From CAYMGM01 sp964390005 (GTDB taxonomy: Bacteria > Pseudomonadota > Alphaproteobacteria > UBA9219), in the NCBI GenBank assembly GCA_964390005.1, contig CAYMGM010000001.1, forward strand, positions 248,001 to 312,000: a stretch of DNA of 64,000 bases, written 5' to 3'. Shown one piece after another: positions 52,455 through 61,333 of this stretch. The notes below the pieces were generated by a model. It was given only the letters and a program-made list of their open reading frames with translations. It was not told where the DNA came from and ran no database searches. Each line of letters opens with the position of its first letter. Position 1 is the stretch's first letter. Position numbers and translations under genes: made by a program.

Positions 52455-52963
52455 CAGGCGGCCCTTTCCAGCCATTCATCAAGTGTTTTATAGGCCTCGA
52501 CAATAGTCTTTAAGCGTTCTTCGTTTGCGCGCGAACCATTATTTGTGTCGGGATGGAAGCGTTTGACAAGATCCCGGTAACGACCTTTGACTTTTTCTGT
52601 CGTTACAGGCGGCGTCAGACCTAACACCCCCATAGCCTTTTTGTATTTCGGTGCGATGACTTCTTCGGCTGGCGCCGTGTGCGGCTGAGAAGATGCTGTA
52701 GAAACCGAGCCGAAAGGCCAGCTTGGTCTTTCCCAAACGAAGTCGTATTTTAACTGTTTTTCGATCTGGGCGGGGGCAAAACCGTCAAAATAATCCCAAG
52801 CCGCGTTATAAAGACGGATATGTTCAAGACAAAACCAATAAAAGCCTTTTTCCCCCCGCGCGCGCGGCGCTTTATAAGCGGCAACGGCTTGGCATGATTC
52901 TGCATCGCAACAAGTACCCGGATATGAGGCGGGTGCCCGCTTAATTTCAAAAGGCTTTGGCAT
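52454..52963 (-). CDS. J-domain (DnaJ-like) protein of the cobS-cobT cluster
   Basis: 169 residues. The N-terminal half contains CCDAESCQ and FYWFCLEHIRLYNAAWDYF, a possible Cys-based metal site. The C-terminal J domain is MGVLGLTPPVTTEKVKGRYR with the HPD motif in RFHPDTNNG. It stimulates an Hsp70 ATPase. The same J-domain/CobS/CobT order is common in alphaproteobacteria and suggests chaperone-assisted assembly of the chelatase. Confidence 0.9.
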   Translation of the reverse strand: MPKPFEIKRAPASYPGTCCDAESCQAVAAYKAPRARGEKGFYWFCLEHIRLYNAAWDYFDGFAPAQIEKQLKYDFVWERPSWPFGSVSTASSQPHTAPAEEVIAPKYKKAMGVLGLTPPVTTEKVKGRYRDLVKRFHPDTNNGSRANEERLKTIVEAYKTLDEWLERAA

Positions 52964-53355
52964 GGAGGTCTGATAACCATTTTACAAGTTTATGTAAAGA
53001 CATATCATTATATGGTGTGATTGTTTCTTGCATTTAATGCCACTGATTTTTTTTTATAGTTGCTGTTTTGTTTAAAAGGCTTTATTATTGTATATGATTT
53101 TAATTTCCGAGTATTATAATTTTCTAATCTATAAAGGATCAAATCGTTTCGCCGCCCTACGAACCCGAATAATGATTCCGACCGAACACAACCCAAAGTT
53201 GTAAATCCGTGCCGCCATTGCCTAAAATAAAGCCTTGCAGACATATAATATATTGATAAACATGATATAATTTCTTTACATTTTTTCTCTTGATAAACCT
53301 ATACGTGTGTATATCATGGTTAACATACTTTCACTTCGCCCCTGAAAGGTTGCAC
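52964..53355. other. AT-rich intergenic region
   Basis: A 392-bp region with no supportable gene, the most AT-rich stretch of this size in the window. A TATAAT hexamer lies at 53266-53271, and a TTGCAG upstream is too far for a standard pair. It must hold the divergent promoters of the J-domain gene and the RHH gene. No repeat or RNA gene is recognised. Confidence 0.5.
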
Positions 53356-53850
53356 ATGATCCTCTCACCACTTTCAAAATCGCCCTTTCCCCCCGAACAG
53401 CAACAGGCCGGTTCGACGATGGATGCGAATGCGTTCAAACAGGAAAATAACGCGATGCTTCAACAGTCTCCATCTCAGACACGCGCTTCAAGCAGTTTAA
53501 TCAGCCGCAATGTCACGGTAAAAAATCACCGGACCAGTGTGCGCCTTGAGCCGGAAATGTGGTCTGCGTTGCGTGAACTTTGCATGCGTGAACATCTTAG
53601 TATTCACGATATCGCGACAGCCGTATCAGAGCGTAAACCAGCCAACACATCACTGACGGCCGCTTTGCGCGTCTTTATTATGGCGTACTTCCGCGCCGCC
53701 GCGACAGAGGATGGTCATTCAAAGGCTGGGCACGGCCCCGGCGGTGCTTTTATGTCTGCGTGGGGGCGTCCCTCTGTTATCGGTTCATCAGCAAAAATAA
53801 GGGATTTTGCTCAACCCATGCGCCGCTTTACAAGTATTGTGACAAGATAA
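53356..53850 (+). CDS. RHH_4-type ribbon-helix-helix protein
   Basis: 164 residues. The central part, SSLISRNVTVKNHRTSVRLE, PEMWSALRELCMREHLSIHD and ALRVFIMAYFRAA, matches the RHH_4 family (ISRNVxVxGRRTSVRLEPxMW). It is a small dimeric DNA-binding fold, although the function of this family is not established. The N-terminal 50 residues are low complexity, Gln- and Ser-rich. AAAGG 7 bases upstream supports ATG 53356. It is upstream of the porin gene on the same strand and could regulate it. Confidence 0.78.
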   Translation: MILSPLSKSPFPPEQQQAGSTMDANAFKQENNAMLQQSPSQTRASSSLISRNVTVKNHRTSVRLEPEMWSALRELCMREHLSIHDIATAVSERKPANTSLTAALRVFIMAYFRAAATEDGHSKAGHGPGGAFMSAWGRPSVIGSSAKIRDFAQPMRRFTSIVTR

Positions 53851-53920
53851 TCACTCTTTTCACTTCTTCCTCTGAAGCTTCAAGCTTCGCCTTGTCTAGG
53901 CGCACTTCCTTCCATTAAAA

Positions 53921-53960
53921 GAAGAAAGGAAAGAGCTTTTCATTAGGCTCTCCTTTCTTC
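53921..53960 (+). promoter_or_regulatory. Strong hairpin in the porin 5' region
   Basis: GAAGAAAGGAAAGAGC pairs with GCTCTCCTTTCTTC across a 10-base loop (TTTTCATTAG), a 14-bp stem with small imperfections. It lies 40 bp before the porin start codon and is followed by a pyrimidine-rich stretch. It may be the terminator of the RHH gene, a transcript-stabilising structure, or a small-RNA target in the porin leader. Confidence 0.5.
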
Positions 53961-54000
53961 TACCTCGCTTTTCTTCTCTTCCCTCTCGGAGATGTCAGAC

Positions 54001-55536
54001 ATGTTCACCAAAGCCCGTACGCTGTTGCTCGCGACAACGGCCCTCAGCTTTCTTGCGGTTTCTCCTGCGTTAGCCGCGGATGCCAAAACAAACGAAGCGA
54101 TTGAATCCTTGAAAAAACAGGTTGAGATGCTTCAAAAGCAGTTGGATGCTTTGCAAACCCAGCAGCAACAGCAGGCCGTTGATGTCAAGGAAACGCAGCA
54201 AGTTGCGCAGGCGGCAGAGGCTTCAGCTAAAAAGGTCGAAGGCTTATCGGACGCTAAAGAAGTCCTTCCCGGCGTGAAGCTCAAAGTTGGTGGCTTTGTC
54301 GGCGTCGATGGCATTTGGCGCGATAAAAATCAGTCTTCTGACACGACGTCAGGCTATTCGACGATTCCCTATAATAACAGCGTCAATGCGCACCAGCATG
54401 AATTCCGTGGCTCAGCGCGTTCCTCGCGCCTCTCCTTATTGGCTGAAGGCAAGCCCGATCAAGAAATGACGCTGAATGCCTATTTCGAAACGGACTTCTT
54501 GCAATCCGGTACGTCGTCGAACTCGGTTCAGACAAACAGCTATGTGCCGCGTATTCGCCAAGGTTACGCCTCGTTCGATCAAAGCGATTGGGGCTTCCAC
54601 GTTCTGGGCGGTCAGGCTTGGAGCATGCTGACGATGACACAAGTCGGCATTACCGAGCGTAAAGAAGCTTTGCCGAACGTCATCGATTCAGCTTATGTCC
54701 CCGGCGTCTTGTATGATCGCAACGCTCAGATCCGTTTTGTCAAAAGCTTTGACGACAAAAAAGTCAATGTTGGCCTTTCACTGGAAAGCCCGCAAACCAA
54801 TTTGTCTGGCGTAACGGTTCCGACGACAATCTTGACGGCAACCAGCACAGGCGGCAGTTCATTGAACTCGACCGGTCAGTATTCGACAGATGTTGCGCCG
54901 GATATCATTGCCAAGGTCGCGGTCGATCCCGGCTATGGTCACTATGAAGTCTTTGGTATGACGCGCTTCTTCCACGATAATTTGAATGCGCATTACGACA
55001 ACAACGTGGCGACAGGCTATGGCGTTGGCGTTGGCGCTTTCTTGCCGGTCATCGACAAGAAATTGGAAGTCTTGGGAACCTTTATGGCAGGCAAAGGCAT
55101 CGGCCGTTACAGCGCGGGGCAGTTGCCGGATATCGCGTTTAAACCCAATGGCGATATCATTCCATTGTCGCAGATGTCGGCTTTTGTTGGCCTTGTTGGT
55201 CATCCAACCAAAAGCTTGGATCTGTACCTGTATGCCGGGGCCGAAAAGGTCATGCGTGAAGATTGGAACAGCAATAGCTACGGGTATGGAAGCCTGACAA
55301 GGAATACGGCTGGCTGTTATACGCAAGGCTCGACAACCTGCGACGCTCAAACCAAGATGCTGATGGGTATCAGCCCCGGCTTCTGGGCCAAGGTTTACGA
55401 AGGCAATTATGGGAACCTGAAAGTTGGTGCCCAATACGAGTTGTATCGTAAAGACGCTTTCAGCGGCGCGAACGATTACACGCCGCATGCCTTTGAAAAC
55501 ATTGTCATGACAACGTTCCGTTATTCGCCGTTCTAA
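54001..55536 (+). CDS. Outer-membrane porin with N-terminal coiled coil
   Basis: 511 residues. The signal peptide MFTKARTLLLATTALSFLAV ends near SPALAA. A periplasmic coiled coil rich in Gln and Lys (SLKKQVEMLQKQLDAL) comes next, then a beta-barrel of alternating strands (KVGGFVGVDGIWRDKNQ, GFHVLGGQAWSMLTM, VNVGLSLESPQ) and the C-terminal Phe of TTFRYSPF used by the BAM machinery. The form resembles DcaP-type trimeric porins, where the coiled coil sits in the periplasm. GGAG 9 bases before ATG 54001 makes it a better start than ATG 53992. The substrate is unknown. Confidence 0.85.
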   Translation: MFTKARTLLLATTALSFLAVSPALAADAKTNEAIESLKKQVEMLQKQLDALQTQQQQQAVDVKETQQVAQAAEASAKKVEGLSDAKEVLPGVKLKVGGFVGVDGIWRDKNQSSDTTSGYSTIPYNNSVNAHQHEFRGSARSSRLSLLAEGKPDQEMTLNAYFETDFLQSGTSSNSVQTNSYVPRIRQGYASFDQSDWGFHVLGGQAWSMLTMTQVGITERKEALPNVIDSAYVPGVLYDRNAQIRFVKSFDDKKVNVGLSLESPQTNLSGVTVPTTILTATSTGGSSLNSTGQYSTDVAPDIIAKVAVDPGYGHYEVFGMTRFFHDNLNAHYDNNVATGYGVGVGAFLPVIDKKLEVLGTFMAGKGIGRYSAGQLPDIAFKPNGDIIPLSQMSAFVGLVGHPTKSLDLYLYAGAEKVMREDWNSNSYGYGSLTRNTAGCYTQGSTTCDAQTKMLMGISPGFWAKVYEGNYGNLKVGAQYELYRKDAFSGANDYTPHAFENIVMTTFRYSPF

Positions 55537-55555
55537 TAAGGACGATGTTTATCGG

Positions 55556-55589
55556 AAAAAAGGGGCCTCCGTCGGGGGCCCCTTTTTTA
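55556..55589. terminator. Bidirectional rho-independent terminator between porin and era
   Basis: AAAAAAGGGGCC, loop TCCGTCGG, then GGGCCCCTTTTTT: a GC-rich stem with T-runs reading out in both directions. It sits between the convergent porin and era genes and serves both. Confidence 0.85.
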
Positions 55590-55607
55590 TTGGAGAGTTG
55601 ATCGTTC

Positions 55608-56543
55608 TTATTTCTTTTTAGGTGCTTCCAGACCAAACAACTCATAATAATCGGCACGCTCTTGCCAGCGTTCATCGACTTGGACATCTAAAAACAGGTG
55701 GACCGGGCGCTGAAGCGCTTCCATCAATTCGGCGCGCGCAGCCGAGCCGATGGCCTTGATGCGGCTTCCGCCTTTGCCTAGAACAATCTGGCGGTGGTTT
55801 GATTTTGTCACCACAATGCGTTGCCGGATCAGAACGCTGCCGTCGTCGCGCTCTTCCCACGCTTCAGGAAGGACGGTTGCCTGATAGGGCAATTCTTCCT
55901 GCAGTTGGAGAAGGCATTGCTCGCGCGTTGTTTCCGCGGCCAACAAACGTTCGGGCACATCGGTAAGTTGGTCATCGGGATAAAGCCAAGCGCCTTGCGG
56001 CATCTTGTCTTTGAGGTATTTCTTTAAATCAGCCACGCCGTCGCCTGTTTTGGCTGAGATCATAAAAATAGCGTCGAAATCGGCCAACCCCTGCATGGTT
56101 TGAGCAAGCGGCAGTAGATCTGGCCGCGCGACTTGATCGATTTTGTTGAGAACAAGCGCAACTTTTTGCTGGCGACGCGCCAAAGCCTCTAAGATTTCTT
56201 CCGTCTTTGCGTTAGGTTGGCGCTGCGAGGCATCGACCAATAGAAGCACCGCATCGGCGCCTTCCAGACTTTCCCATGCGGCATTGACCATCGCTTTATC
56301 GATGCGCGCTTTGGGTTTGAAGATGCCGGGCGTATCGATCAAGCCAATTTGCGTTTCCTCATCCGTCAAAATGCCAAGAACGCGCATGCGGGTGGTTTGC
56401 GCTTTTTGCGTGACGATCGAAAGCTTTTCGCCCAACAGGCGGTTTAAAAGCGTCGATTTTCCGGCATTCGGCGCGCCGATCAAAGCGGCAAACCCTGCTT
56501 TTGTTGATACCTGATTTTCCATGCGGTTTATAAATCCTGTCAT
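55608..56543 (-). CDS. era: Era GTPase, ribosome assembly
   Basis: 311 residues. The G domain has G1 GAPNAGKSTLLNRLLG, G2 around KAQTTRMRVLG, G3 DTPGI, G4 NKID and G5 SAKTG. The C-terminal KH domain has RIVVTKSNHRQIVLGKGGSR with the GxxG loop. It binds 16S rRNA in 30S maturation. ATG 56543 overlaps the upstream glycosylase stop (ATGA); ATG 56522 is an alternative. Usual companions rnc and recO are not adjacent here. Confidence 0.96.
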   Translation of the reverse strand: MTGFINRMENQVSTKAGFAALIGAPNAGKSTLLNRLLGEKLSIVTQKAQTTRMRVLGILTDEETQIGLIDTPGIFKPKARIDKAMVNAAWESLEGADAVLLLVDASQRQPNAKTEEILEALARRQQKVALVLNKIDQVARPDLLPLAQTMQGLADFDAIFMISAKTGDGVADLKKYLKDKMPQGAWLYPDDQLTDVPERLLAAETTREQCLLQLQEELPYQATVLPEAWEERDDGSVLIRQRIVVTKSNHRQIVLGKGGSRIKAIGSAARAELMEALQRPVHLFLDVQVDERWQERADYYELFGLEAPKKK

Positions 56544-57058
56544 TCAGTTAGATATGGCGTGATAACGGCCCAACGTTTCAGTTTGTCTTCTTGTTTCATG
56601 CCTGCAAAAGCAGGGCTTGTCGATGGCAAAACCATAATTTGGCATGTCGAAAGGGTTTCTATCATCTTTGAATGAACGTGCCGTTGAAAAAGATCATAGG
56701 CTTTACGCCCATTCAGAAAAACAGCTTTAATCTGTCTGTGAGCAGAAAAAAACGAAGAAAAATCGTTAACTTGAACAGATGACGGGGTTATGGCGCTATC
56801 AAGCGATCCCTGTCGTTCACAGGCTTTCAGCACATCCCATAAGGCAATTCCGGCTTGGGCCAGCCTTTGGGTGCGCGCGTGATAAGGCAAAGCGACCGGA
56901 ATGCCTACGAGCTTGTCCATGATCGGCCAAAATAAATTGCGGGGATGCGCGTAATATTGCTGTTGCTTCAAGGATTCCACACCTGGCATGCTGCCAAGAA
57001 TAAGTACCTGTGCCTTGCGGGGCGCAATGGGAGGAAATCCGCATAACATCGCTGTCAT
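56540..57058 (-). CDS. Uracil-DNA glycosylase superfamily, deoxyinosine (HDG/family 6) type
   Basis: 172 residues: LILGSMPGVESLKQQQYYAHPRN (shown in part as GSMPGVESLKQQQYY), FWPIMDKLVG, ALWDVLKACERQGSLDSAI, VFLNGRKAYDLFQRH and LPSTSPAFA. The GSMPG motif with YYAHPRNxFW and the PSTSPA loop fit family 6 hypoxanthine/deoxyinosine glycosylases more than classical Ung. It would remove deaminated bases. It is co-transcribed with era. Confidence 0.85.
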   Translation of the reverse strand: MTAMLCGFPPIAPRKAQVLILGSMPGVESLKQQQYYAHPRNLFWPIMDKLVGIPVALPYHARTQRLAQAGIALWDVLKACERQGSLDSAITPSSVQVNDFSSFFSAHRQIKAVFLNGRKAYDLFQRHVHSKMIETLSTCQIMVLPSTSPAFAGMKQEDKLKRWAVITPYLTE

Positions 57059-57347
57059 TAAGGCTCAATCGTTATTCCAATGGGAACAAAGTACTGCTTC
57101 GGGCCAGCTTGGACAATAAGCCCCTTTTTGCGCGATGGGGACCCATTGTTGGGGGGCTAGCGACCGATATATTCGACCGCGCCATCATCAAGTGGATGCA
57201 TAAAGCGCTTCCTCGCGGACCAATCCAGGGCATAATGGCTGTCTTTTATCGTTAAAAGAAAATGCCCCCCCCTTCTTTCATTAACCATTAAAAATTGAAT
57301 GCAAATATTTCATTTCTTCTCATTAAGTCATATAGTCCGGTTTCCAT

Positions 57348-58253
57348 ATGTCATATTTTAGTGTGAAGAAAATGCGTTATCAGGATATCGAATTTCAAAA
57401 GAAGTTTGCGGCTGTTTTCCTACCGCAATCACAGTCTTTGTGTTTTTTCAAATCTAACTTCAATTCAATCACGCGGCATTATGTTTTGTGGCTTGAGCAA
57501 AACACCGCCAAAGAACTGTGCAAAAGAGATCTTCACTCTATCGATGATCATTACCGCTTCGATGACAATGTTTCATTATTTCGGGTTCACGCCGCACCAT
57601 CCTGTCGCTTAAATCTTCCTTATGTTGGTTATTGGAGCGGCGAGCTTCGCTTTATCAATGGAAGGCATAGAGCGCGGACCTTGATTGATTTTGGCGCGCG
57701 ATACGTTCCATTTGATATTGAAGAAGCCTCGTTAAAGGAGATGGCTCAAGATGGGATCAAACTTGATTATTTTGAAACGATACAATCTTTTTCTGACCGG
57801 CTGGCGCCAACCCTTCGTTATGCCGATCGCGAATTTGATCCTGTTATCAATACTTATAAACAAGCGTTTCCCAAACGAATGTCTATGGAGAACGTCATAG
57901 AAACCGCGCGCCTGCATTTGAAGCTGCTCAATTTTGATATAAAAAATATGGTGCAATTAGAGAGCACGCTTTCTGTTCTCAATCGGCACCAAGAGCTAAA
58001 AATGTATCAAGACCAGGCCTATATCCACAACGAAATCCTGTGGTACAGAGACGCCTTACATATAGCGCTTCCAGCTTTTGTTTCTTTGAAACATCAAGGT
58101 GTCGTGCAGTGGCCCAAGAATGCGCCGTTTCCTGCCTATATCGGCGGCCCGCCCAACGGAATGACGCCAGAAGAGGCTGTCAAAGATTGGGCTCAAAAAC
58201 TACCTGTTCCTGTTCGCTTGGGGCGGCTTTCAAATGCCAATACGCCAAGATGA
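57348..58253 (+). CDS. Hypothetical protein with a ParB/sulfiredoxin-like motif
   Basis: 301 residues. The only recognisable feature is LRFINGRHRARTLIDFGARY and VPFDIEE at about 105-130, which resembles the DGxHRxxAlxelG...VPv strand-helix of ParB/Srx-fold proteins. The rest has many aromatic and basic residues and no signal peptide or TM helix. The C-terminus is Pro-rich (WPKNAPFPAYIGGPPNG). There is a roughly 290-bp AT-rich gap upstream with no other gene. Function is unknown; the fold suggestion rests on one motif. Confidence 0.55.
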   Translation: MSYFSVKKMRYQDIEFQKKFAAVFLPQSQSLCFFKSNFNSITRHYVLWLEQNTAKELCKRDLHSIDDHYRFDDNVSLFRVHAAPSCRLNLPYVGYWSGELRFINGRHRARTLIDFGARYVPFDIEEASLKEMAQDGIKLDYFETIQSFSDRLAPTLRYADREFDPVINTYKQAFPKRMSMENVIETARLHLKLLNFDIKNMVQLESTLSVLNRHQELKMYQDQAYIHNEILWYRDALHIALPAFVSLKHQGVVQWPKNAPFPAYIGGPPNGMTPEEAVKDWAQKLPVPVRLGRLSNANTPR

Positions 58254-58285
58254 GAACTTTGCACCGGGCTACTTTGGGGGGGCCT

Positions 58286-58459
58286 ATGTATATAGTGTTT
58301 AGGGGAAGCTTATTTGAGTTTGGCTTATTACTACGCGCAAAAAATGATTGGAAAAATGCAGATGCTTCCGCTGAAAAAGCGACAACAAACGGAATAAAAC
58401 CAGAATCTTCTTTTCTTGAAGCCATTCAAGCACACAAAGCGGACTTAAAAAAGCAATGA
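58286..58459 (+). CDS. Small hypothetical ORF, possibly a gene fragment
   Basis: 57 residues: MYIVFRGSLFEFGLLLRAKN, then a charged Lys/Glu-rich helix ending AHKADLKKQ. A G-rich run (TTTGGGGGGG) 4 bases before the ATG could serve as a ribosome binding site. It may be a real small gene or a truncated remnant; no family is recognised. Confidence 0.3.
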   Translation: MYIVFRGSLFEFGLLLRAKNDWKNADASAEKATTNGIKPESSFLEAIQAHKADLKKQ

Positions 58460-58504
58460 GGTACGTAGATCGCTTGAACTTGATCTGTCCAAGAACCTTG
58501 ACAT

Positions 58505-58933
58505 TTATTTTGCAAAAAAGGTTCGAAAGATTTTTCTTGTTACAAGTAATCCGCATAAACAACTGCAAGCAATTAATATGAAAACAATATCTTGCGGCCC
58601 AACGACGCCTCGTCGAATAGAAATAACAAGCACCGATAGGCCCGCACCAAGAAAATAGAGACTGCATATAAAAATGAGCCACCACCCGTAGAACACGCCC
58701 CTTTTATTGTGAATAAGGGCTTGTATCCCGAGAACAAATATCACGCCAAAACAAGCCCCCACGCTAATGAATTGAATGGATGTCCAATCCAAGGGTGGTT
58801 GCGATCCATTTGCAATGTCTAGGCCTAATTGTCCGGTGAACAGGCCAAAGCTTACGGCAAGTATAATAAGCAGTATTTTTATATTTTTTCTAAACCAAAC
58901 ATTTATCGCAAATAGGTTTGTGAATGTGTCCAT
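58505..58933 (-). CDS. Hypothetical four-TM membrane protein
   Basis: 142 residues with four hydrophobic segments: NIKILLIILAVSFGLFTGQL, FISVGACFGVIFVLGIQALI, GWWLIFICSLYFLGAGLSVL and DIVFILIACSCLCGLLVTRK. Short charged loops lie between them, and the C-terminus is basic. There is no recognised family. It is isolated between AT-rich spacers. The open frame and membrane pattern support a real gene. Confidence 0.6.
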   Translation of the reverse strand: MDTFTNLFAINVWFRKNIKILLIILAVSFGLFTGQLGLDIANGSQPPLDWTSIQFISVGACFGVIFVLGIQALIHNKRGVFYGWWLIFICSLYFLGAGLSVLVISIRRGVVGPQDIVFILIACSCLCGLLVTRKIFRTFFAK

Positions 58934-58991
58934 TGTAGCCTTCTTCGCTGGCGGTCTGATTCTAATTGTGACAAACTTATTATAAGGTCTT

Positions 58992-59034
58992 CCCTAGGGG
59001 TTATAAAAAAATGAGCTTAGCTCGCTTTTTGATC
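58992..59034. repeat. Degenerate partial copy of the 76-bp palindromic repeat
   Basis: CCCTAGGGGTTATAAAAAAATGAGCTTAGCTCGC aligns (reported here only in part) with the left half of the repeats at 60474 and 61593, sharing GAGCTTAGCTCGC and the following TTTT-ATCC. The right half (CTGGCCGCGCCAG palindrome) is absent. Confidence 0.5.
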
Positions 59035-59210
59035 CTTCACTTCAGTAACATCGTCCTCACTTTCAAATCCTCATCGCAGGGGCGGCTTAGGCTTCACAAG
59101 CCTATCTATTATAAAATCCATTGGTATCATTTCCCTTCTGATGTAAAATCATTTGGGTTCTTGCCTTTTTCTTTCACACCCCCTCCCCACTCAGTCCGAA
59201 GAGGATTTCC

Positions 59211-59582
59211 ATGTTAGAAGGATTCAAAAAATTCATTCTGCGCGGTAACGTCGTCGATCTTGCGGTCGGCGTCATTATTGGCGCGGCATTCGGTGCTATC
59301 GTCAAATCAATGGTCGAGGATGTCGTCACGCCGCTGATCGGTCTTGCAGGCGGTGCGCCAGATTTTTCCGCCATTAAGCTTGGCCCGGTCAAGCTTGGCA
59401 ATTTCGTCAATGCGCTTGTCAATTTTGTCATTCAGGCGGGGGTCGTCTATTTCGTCGTCGTTCTTCCCGTCAACAAGCTGCTCGACAAGTTCAGATCTCC
59501 TGATGCTCCTGTTCTGACGACAGACCAAAAGCTTTTGACGGAAATTCGTGATCTGCTTCAATCAAAATCACCTCAATCATAA
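59211..59582 (+). CDS. mscL: Large-conductance mechanosensitive channel
   Basis: 123 residues. N-terminal amphipathic helix MLEGFKKFILRGNVVDLAVG, TM1 VIIGAAFGAIVKSMVEDVV, a short periplasmic loop (APDFSAIKLGPVKLGN), TM2 FVNALVNFVIQAGVVYFVVV and a cytoplasmic helix bundle ending in LTEIRDLLQSK. It opens under hypo-osmotic shock. GAGGA 6 bases before the ATG. The AsmA-like gene follows after 11 bp. Confidence 0.96.
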   Translation: MLEGFKKFILRGNVVDLAVGVIIGAAFGAIVKSMVEDVVTPLIGLAGGAPDFSAIKLGPVKLGNFVNALVNFVIQAGVVYFVVVLPVNKLLDKFRSPDAPVLTTDQKLLTEIRDLLQSKSPQS

Positions 59583-59593
59583 GGAGCCATGCC

Positions 59594-60397
59594 ATGTGGA
59601 AGAAAATAGCTATCGGTTCCGGCATTCTTGTCATCCTTCTGGCCATCGCTGGAAATTATCTTTGGTCGAACCTCGACTCCATCATCAAAACCGCTGTCAA
59701 CAAATACGGCAGCGAAGCAACGCAAACGACCGTACACCTTGGCAGCGTCAAGATGTCTTTGGCCTCAGGCGAAGGTAGCTTGGGCGATCTGAGCGTTGGA
59801 AGCCCAAAGGGCTTTTCAGCGGACAAAGCACTTTATCTTGGCACGATCTCGGTGAAGCTTGATACGAAGTCTGTGACGGGAACGGGCCCCATCGTCATCA
59901 AACAGATTGTGATCGATAAGCCTCAGATCACATATGAGGTCACGGCCTCGGGCGACAGTAATTTGCAGACGATTGCGCATAACGCCCAGAATTATGCCAA
60001 CAGCTTCGGCGCAGAGAAAAAAGCGGCCGAGCCGAAACAAGATGAGAAGACGTCTTCAACGGAAAAAGCGCCAGGACGCAAAGTTATCATCGAAAGCTTG
60101 GAGATTACCAATGGCCAGATTGCCATTACGCAGCCTTTACTAAAAGACAAACAGCTCGCCGCCGCCTTGCCGACGATTCATCTCAACAATATCGGCAAGA
60201 GCAATGGCGGGGCATCGCCTGCCGAAGTTGCTGAAGTTCTGCTTGGCGTGATCACGCAAAGCGCCTCGCAGGTGGCGACGGCCAGCCTGACCAAAGAACT
60301 CGGCGGGTTTAAAAAACTTGGTGATGGCGCGATGGGGGCCGCAACAGGGGCTATCGGTGGTGCGAAAGGCCAGGTCAAGAGCCTGTTTGGACGATAA
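59594..60397 (+). CDS. AsmA-like envelope protein
   Basis: 267 residues. An N-terminal membrane anchor (IAIGSGILVILLAIAGNYLW) is followed by a beta-rich AsmA/TamB-type segment: INKAVNKYGSEATQTTVHLG-like start, VKMSLASGEGSLGDLSVGSP, GTISVKLDTKS and IVIKQIVIDKPQITYEV. A Lys/Glu-rich linker (EPKQDEKTSSTEK) and a second strand block VIIESLEITNGQIAI come next. The C-terminus is Gly/Ala-rich. Such proteins are thought to aid lipid transport or outer-membrane assembly. AAGGAG 7 bases before the ATG. It probably shares a transcript with mscL. Confidence 0.65.
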   Translation: MWKKIAIGSGILVILLAIAGNYLWSNLDSIIKTAVNKYGSEATQTTVHLGSVKMSLASGEGSLGDLSVGSPKGFSADKALYLGTISVKLDTKSVTGTGPIVIKQIVIDKPQITYEVTASGDSNLQTIAHNAQNYANSFGAEKKAAEPKQDEKTSSTEKAPGRKVIIESLEITNGQIAITQPLLKDKQLAAALPTIHLNNIGKSNGGASPAEVAEVLLGVITQSASQVATASLTKELGGFKKLGDGAMGAATGAIGGAKGQVKSLFGR

Positions 60398-60473
60398 GAT
60401 AAGGGGAGAGCTCTTCGCCATTCTGGTTAGGATTCTATCACGCGTTGATTTGATCTGGTTGTGGTTCCTTCTG

Positions 60474-60549
60474 CGGGATTGTGAAAAGACGAGCTTAGCT
60501 CGCCTTTTCATCCCCCGCTGCGCTGCGGACGACGTCTGGCCGCGCCAGA
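60474..60549. repeat. 76-bp palindromic repeat, copy 1
   Basis: Matches 61593-61668 with about two mismatches. It contains AAAAG-A-CGAGC-TTA-GCTCG-C-CTTTT, a nearly perfect palindrome that can act as a terminator on both strands. TCTGGC-CGC-GCCAGA is a second palindrome. It lies between the AsmA-like gene and a convergent unknown gene. Confidence 0.8.
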
Positions 60550-60622
60550 TATTTAGAATCCATGTTTGAGATTATCCTGTTCATAGTCGAAAATGGATTG
60601 AGAGAACGTTGTTTATGAAGCC

Positions 60623-61333
60623 TTAGAATGCGACTATTCCTTGTTCATCCAGCCAGACATGGCTTTGAACAACCGCCTCATCGCCTTCTGATGTTACTAT
60701 GCGTAGTTTCATTTCATATTTGCCGGATGGAATTCGAAAGACATTTCCGCCATAACCCGGTGTGACCGGGCCACAAATGGTTAAATCTTTATCAGAATTT
60801 AGTGGAGATTCTCTTTTCGACCAACTTGCAAACGTCACAGGCTTAGTTTCGCCTGGTTCAATAGAAAACTTCTCAATAAGACGGGGGAGCTGGTTGCTTC
60901 CATCACAACCTTTAAGTCCTACAAGATGGAGGAAACAGTCTTCTCTTCGTTTGTAGGAACAATTAGTTATTTGGATCAAAGCGCCATACCGCTCATACAT
61001 AGCCTTGGGAAGATTCTCGCCGACTTTTCCTGACGTTATCTTTACGGCAAATGGATGGAATATACGCCATGTTCGATAAGGGGCGAGAACAAACGCATGG
61101 TACAGACAAACGCCTAATAGGCCTAGAGATAGAGCAATAAGTAGAGCTTTTAGCCCCGATGTACCATTTTCAGCATTCACTAAACTTGAATGATACGCTT
61201 GCAAATAAGCGAGAACCAAGGTCGCTGCAAAGGTCCCCGGCCCAAAGAAGTTGTTCAGTATGCCAAACTTAAATGCTTTTCTCAATTCGGATAAGACTCG
61301 GCTGTATTTTGACTTGTTAAAAAACATAATCAT
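60623..61333 (-). CDS. Hypothetical membrane-anchored protein
   Basis: 236 residues. Two N-terminal TM helices (FGPGTFAATLVLAYLQAYHS and ALLIALSLGLLGVCLYHAFV) precede a soluble beta-rich domain of about 150 residues. That domain has several Cys (NCSYKRREDC, GLKGCDG, LTICGPV) and strands such as GKYEMKLRIVTSEGDEAVVQ. No family is recognised. It is bracketed by two copies of the 76-bp repeat, which suggests a variable or recently acquired segment. Confidence 0.55.
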   Translation of the reverse strand: MIMFFNKSKYSRVLSELRKAFKFGILNNFFGPGTFAATLVLAYLQAYHSSLVNAENGTSGLKALLIALSLGLLGVCLYHAFVLAPYRTWRIFHPFAVKITSGKVGENLPKAMYERYGALIQITNCSYKRREDCFLHLVGLKGCDGSNQLPRLIEKFSIEPGETKPVTFASWSKRESPLNSDKDLTICGPVTPGYGGNVFRIPSGKYEMKLRIVTSEGDEAVVQSHVWLDEQGIVAF

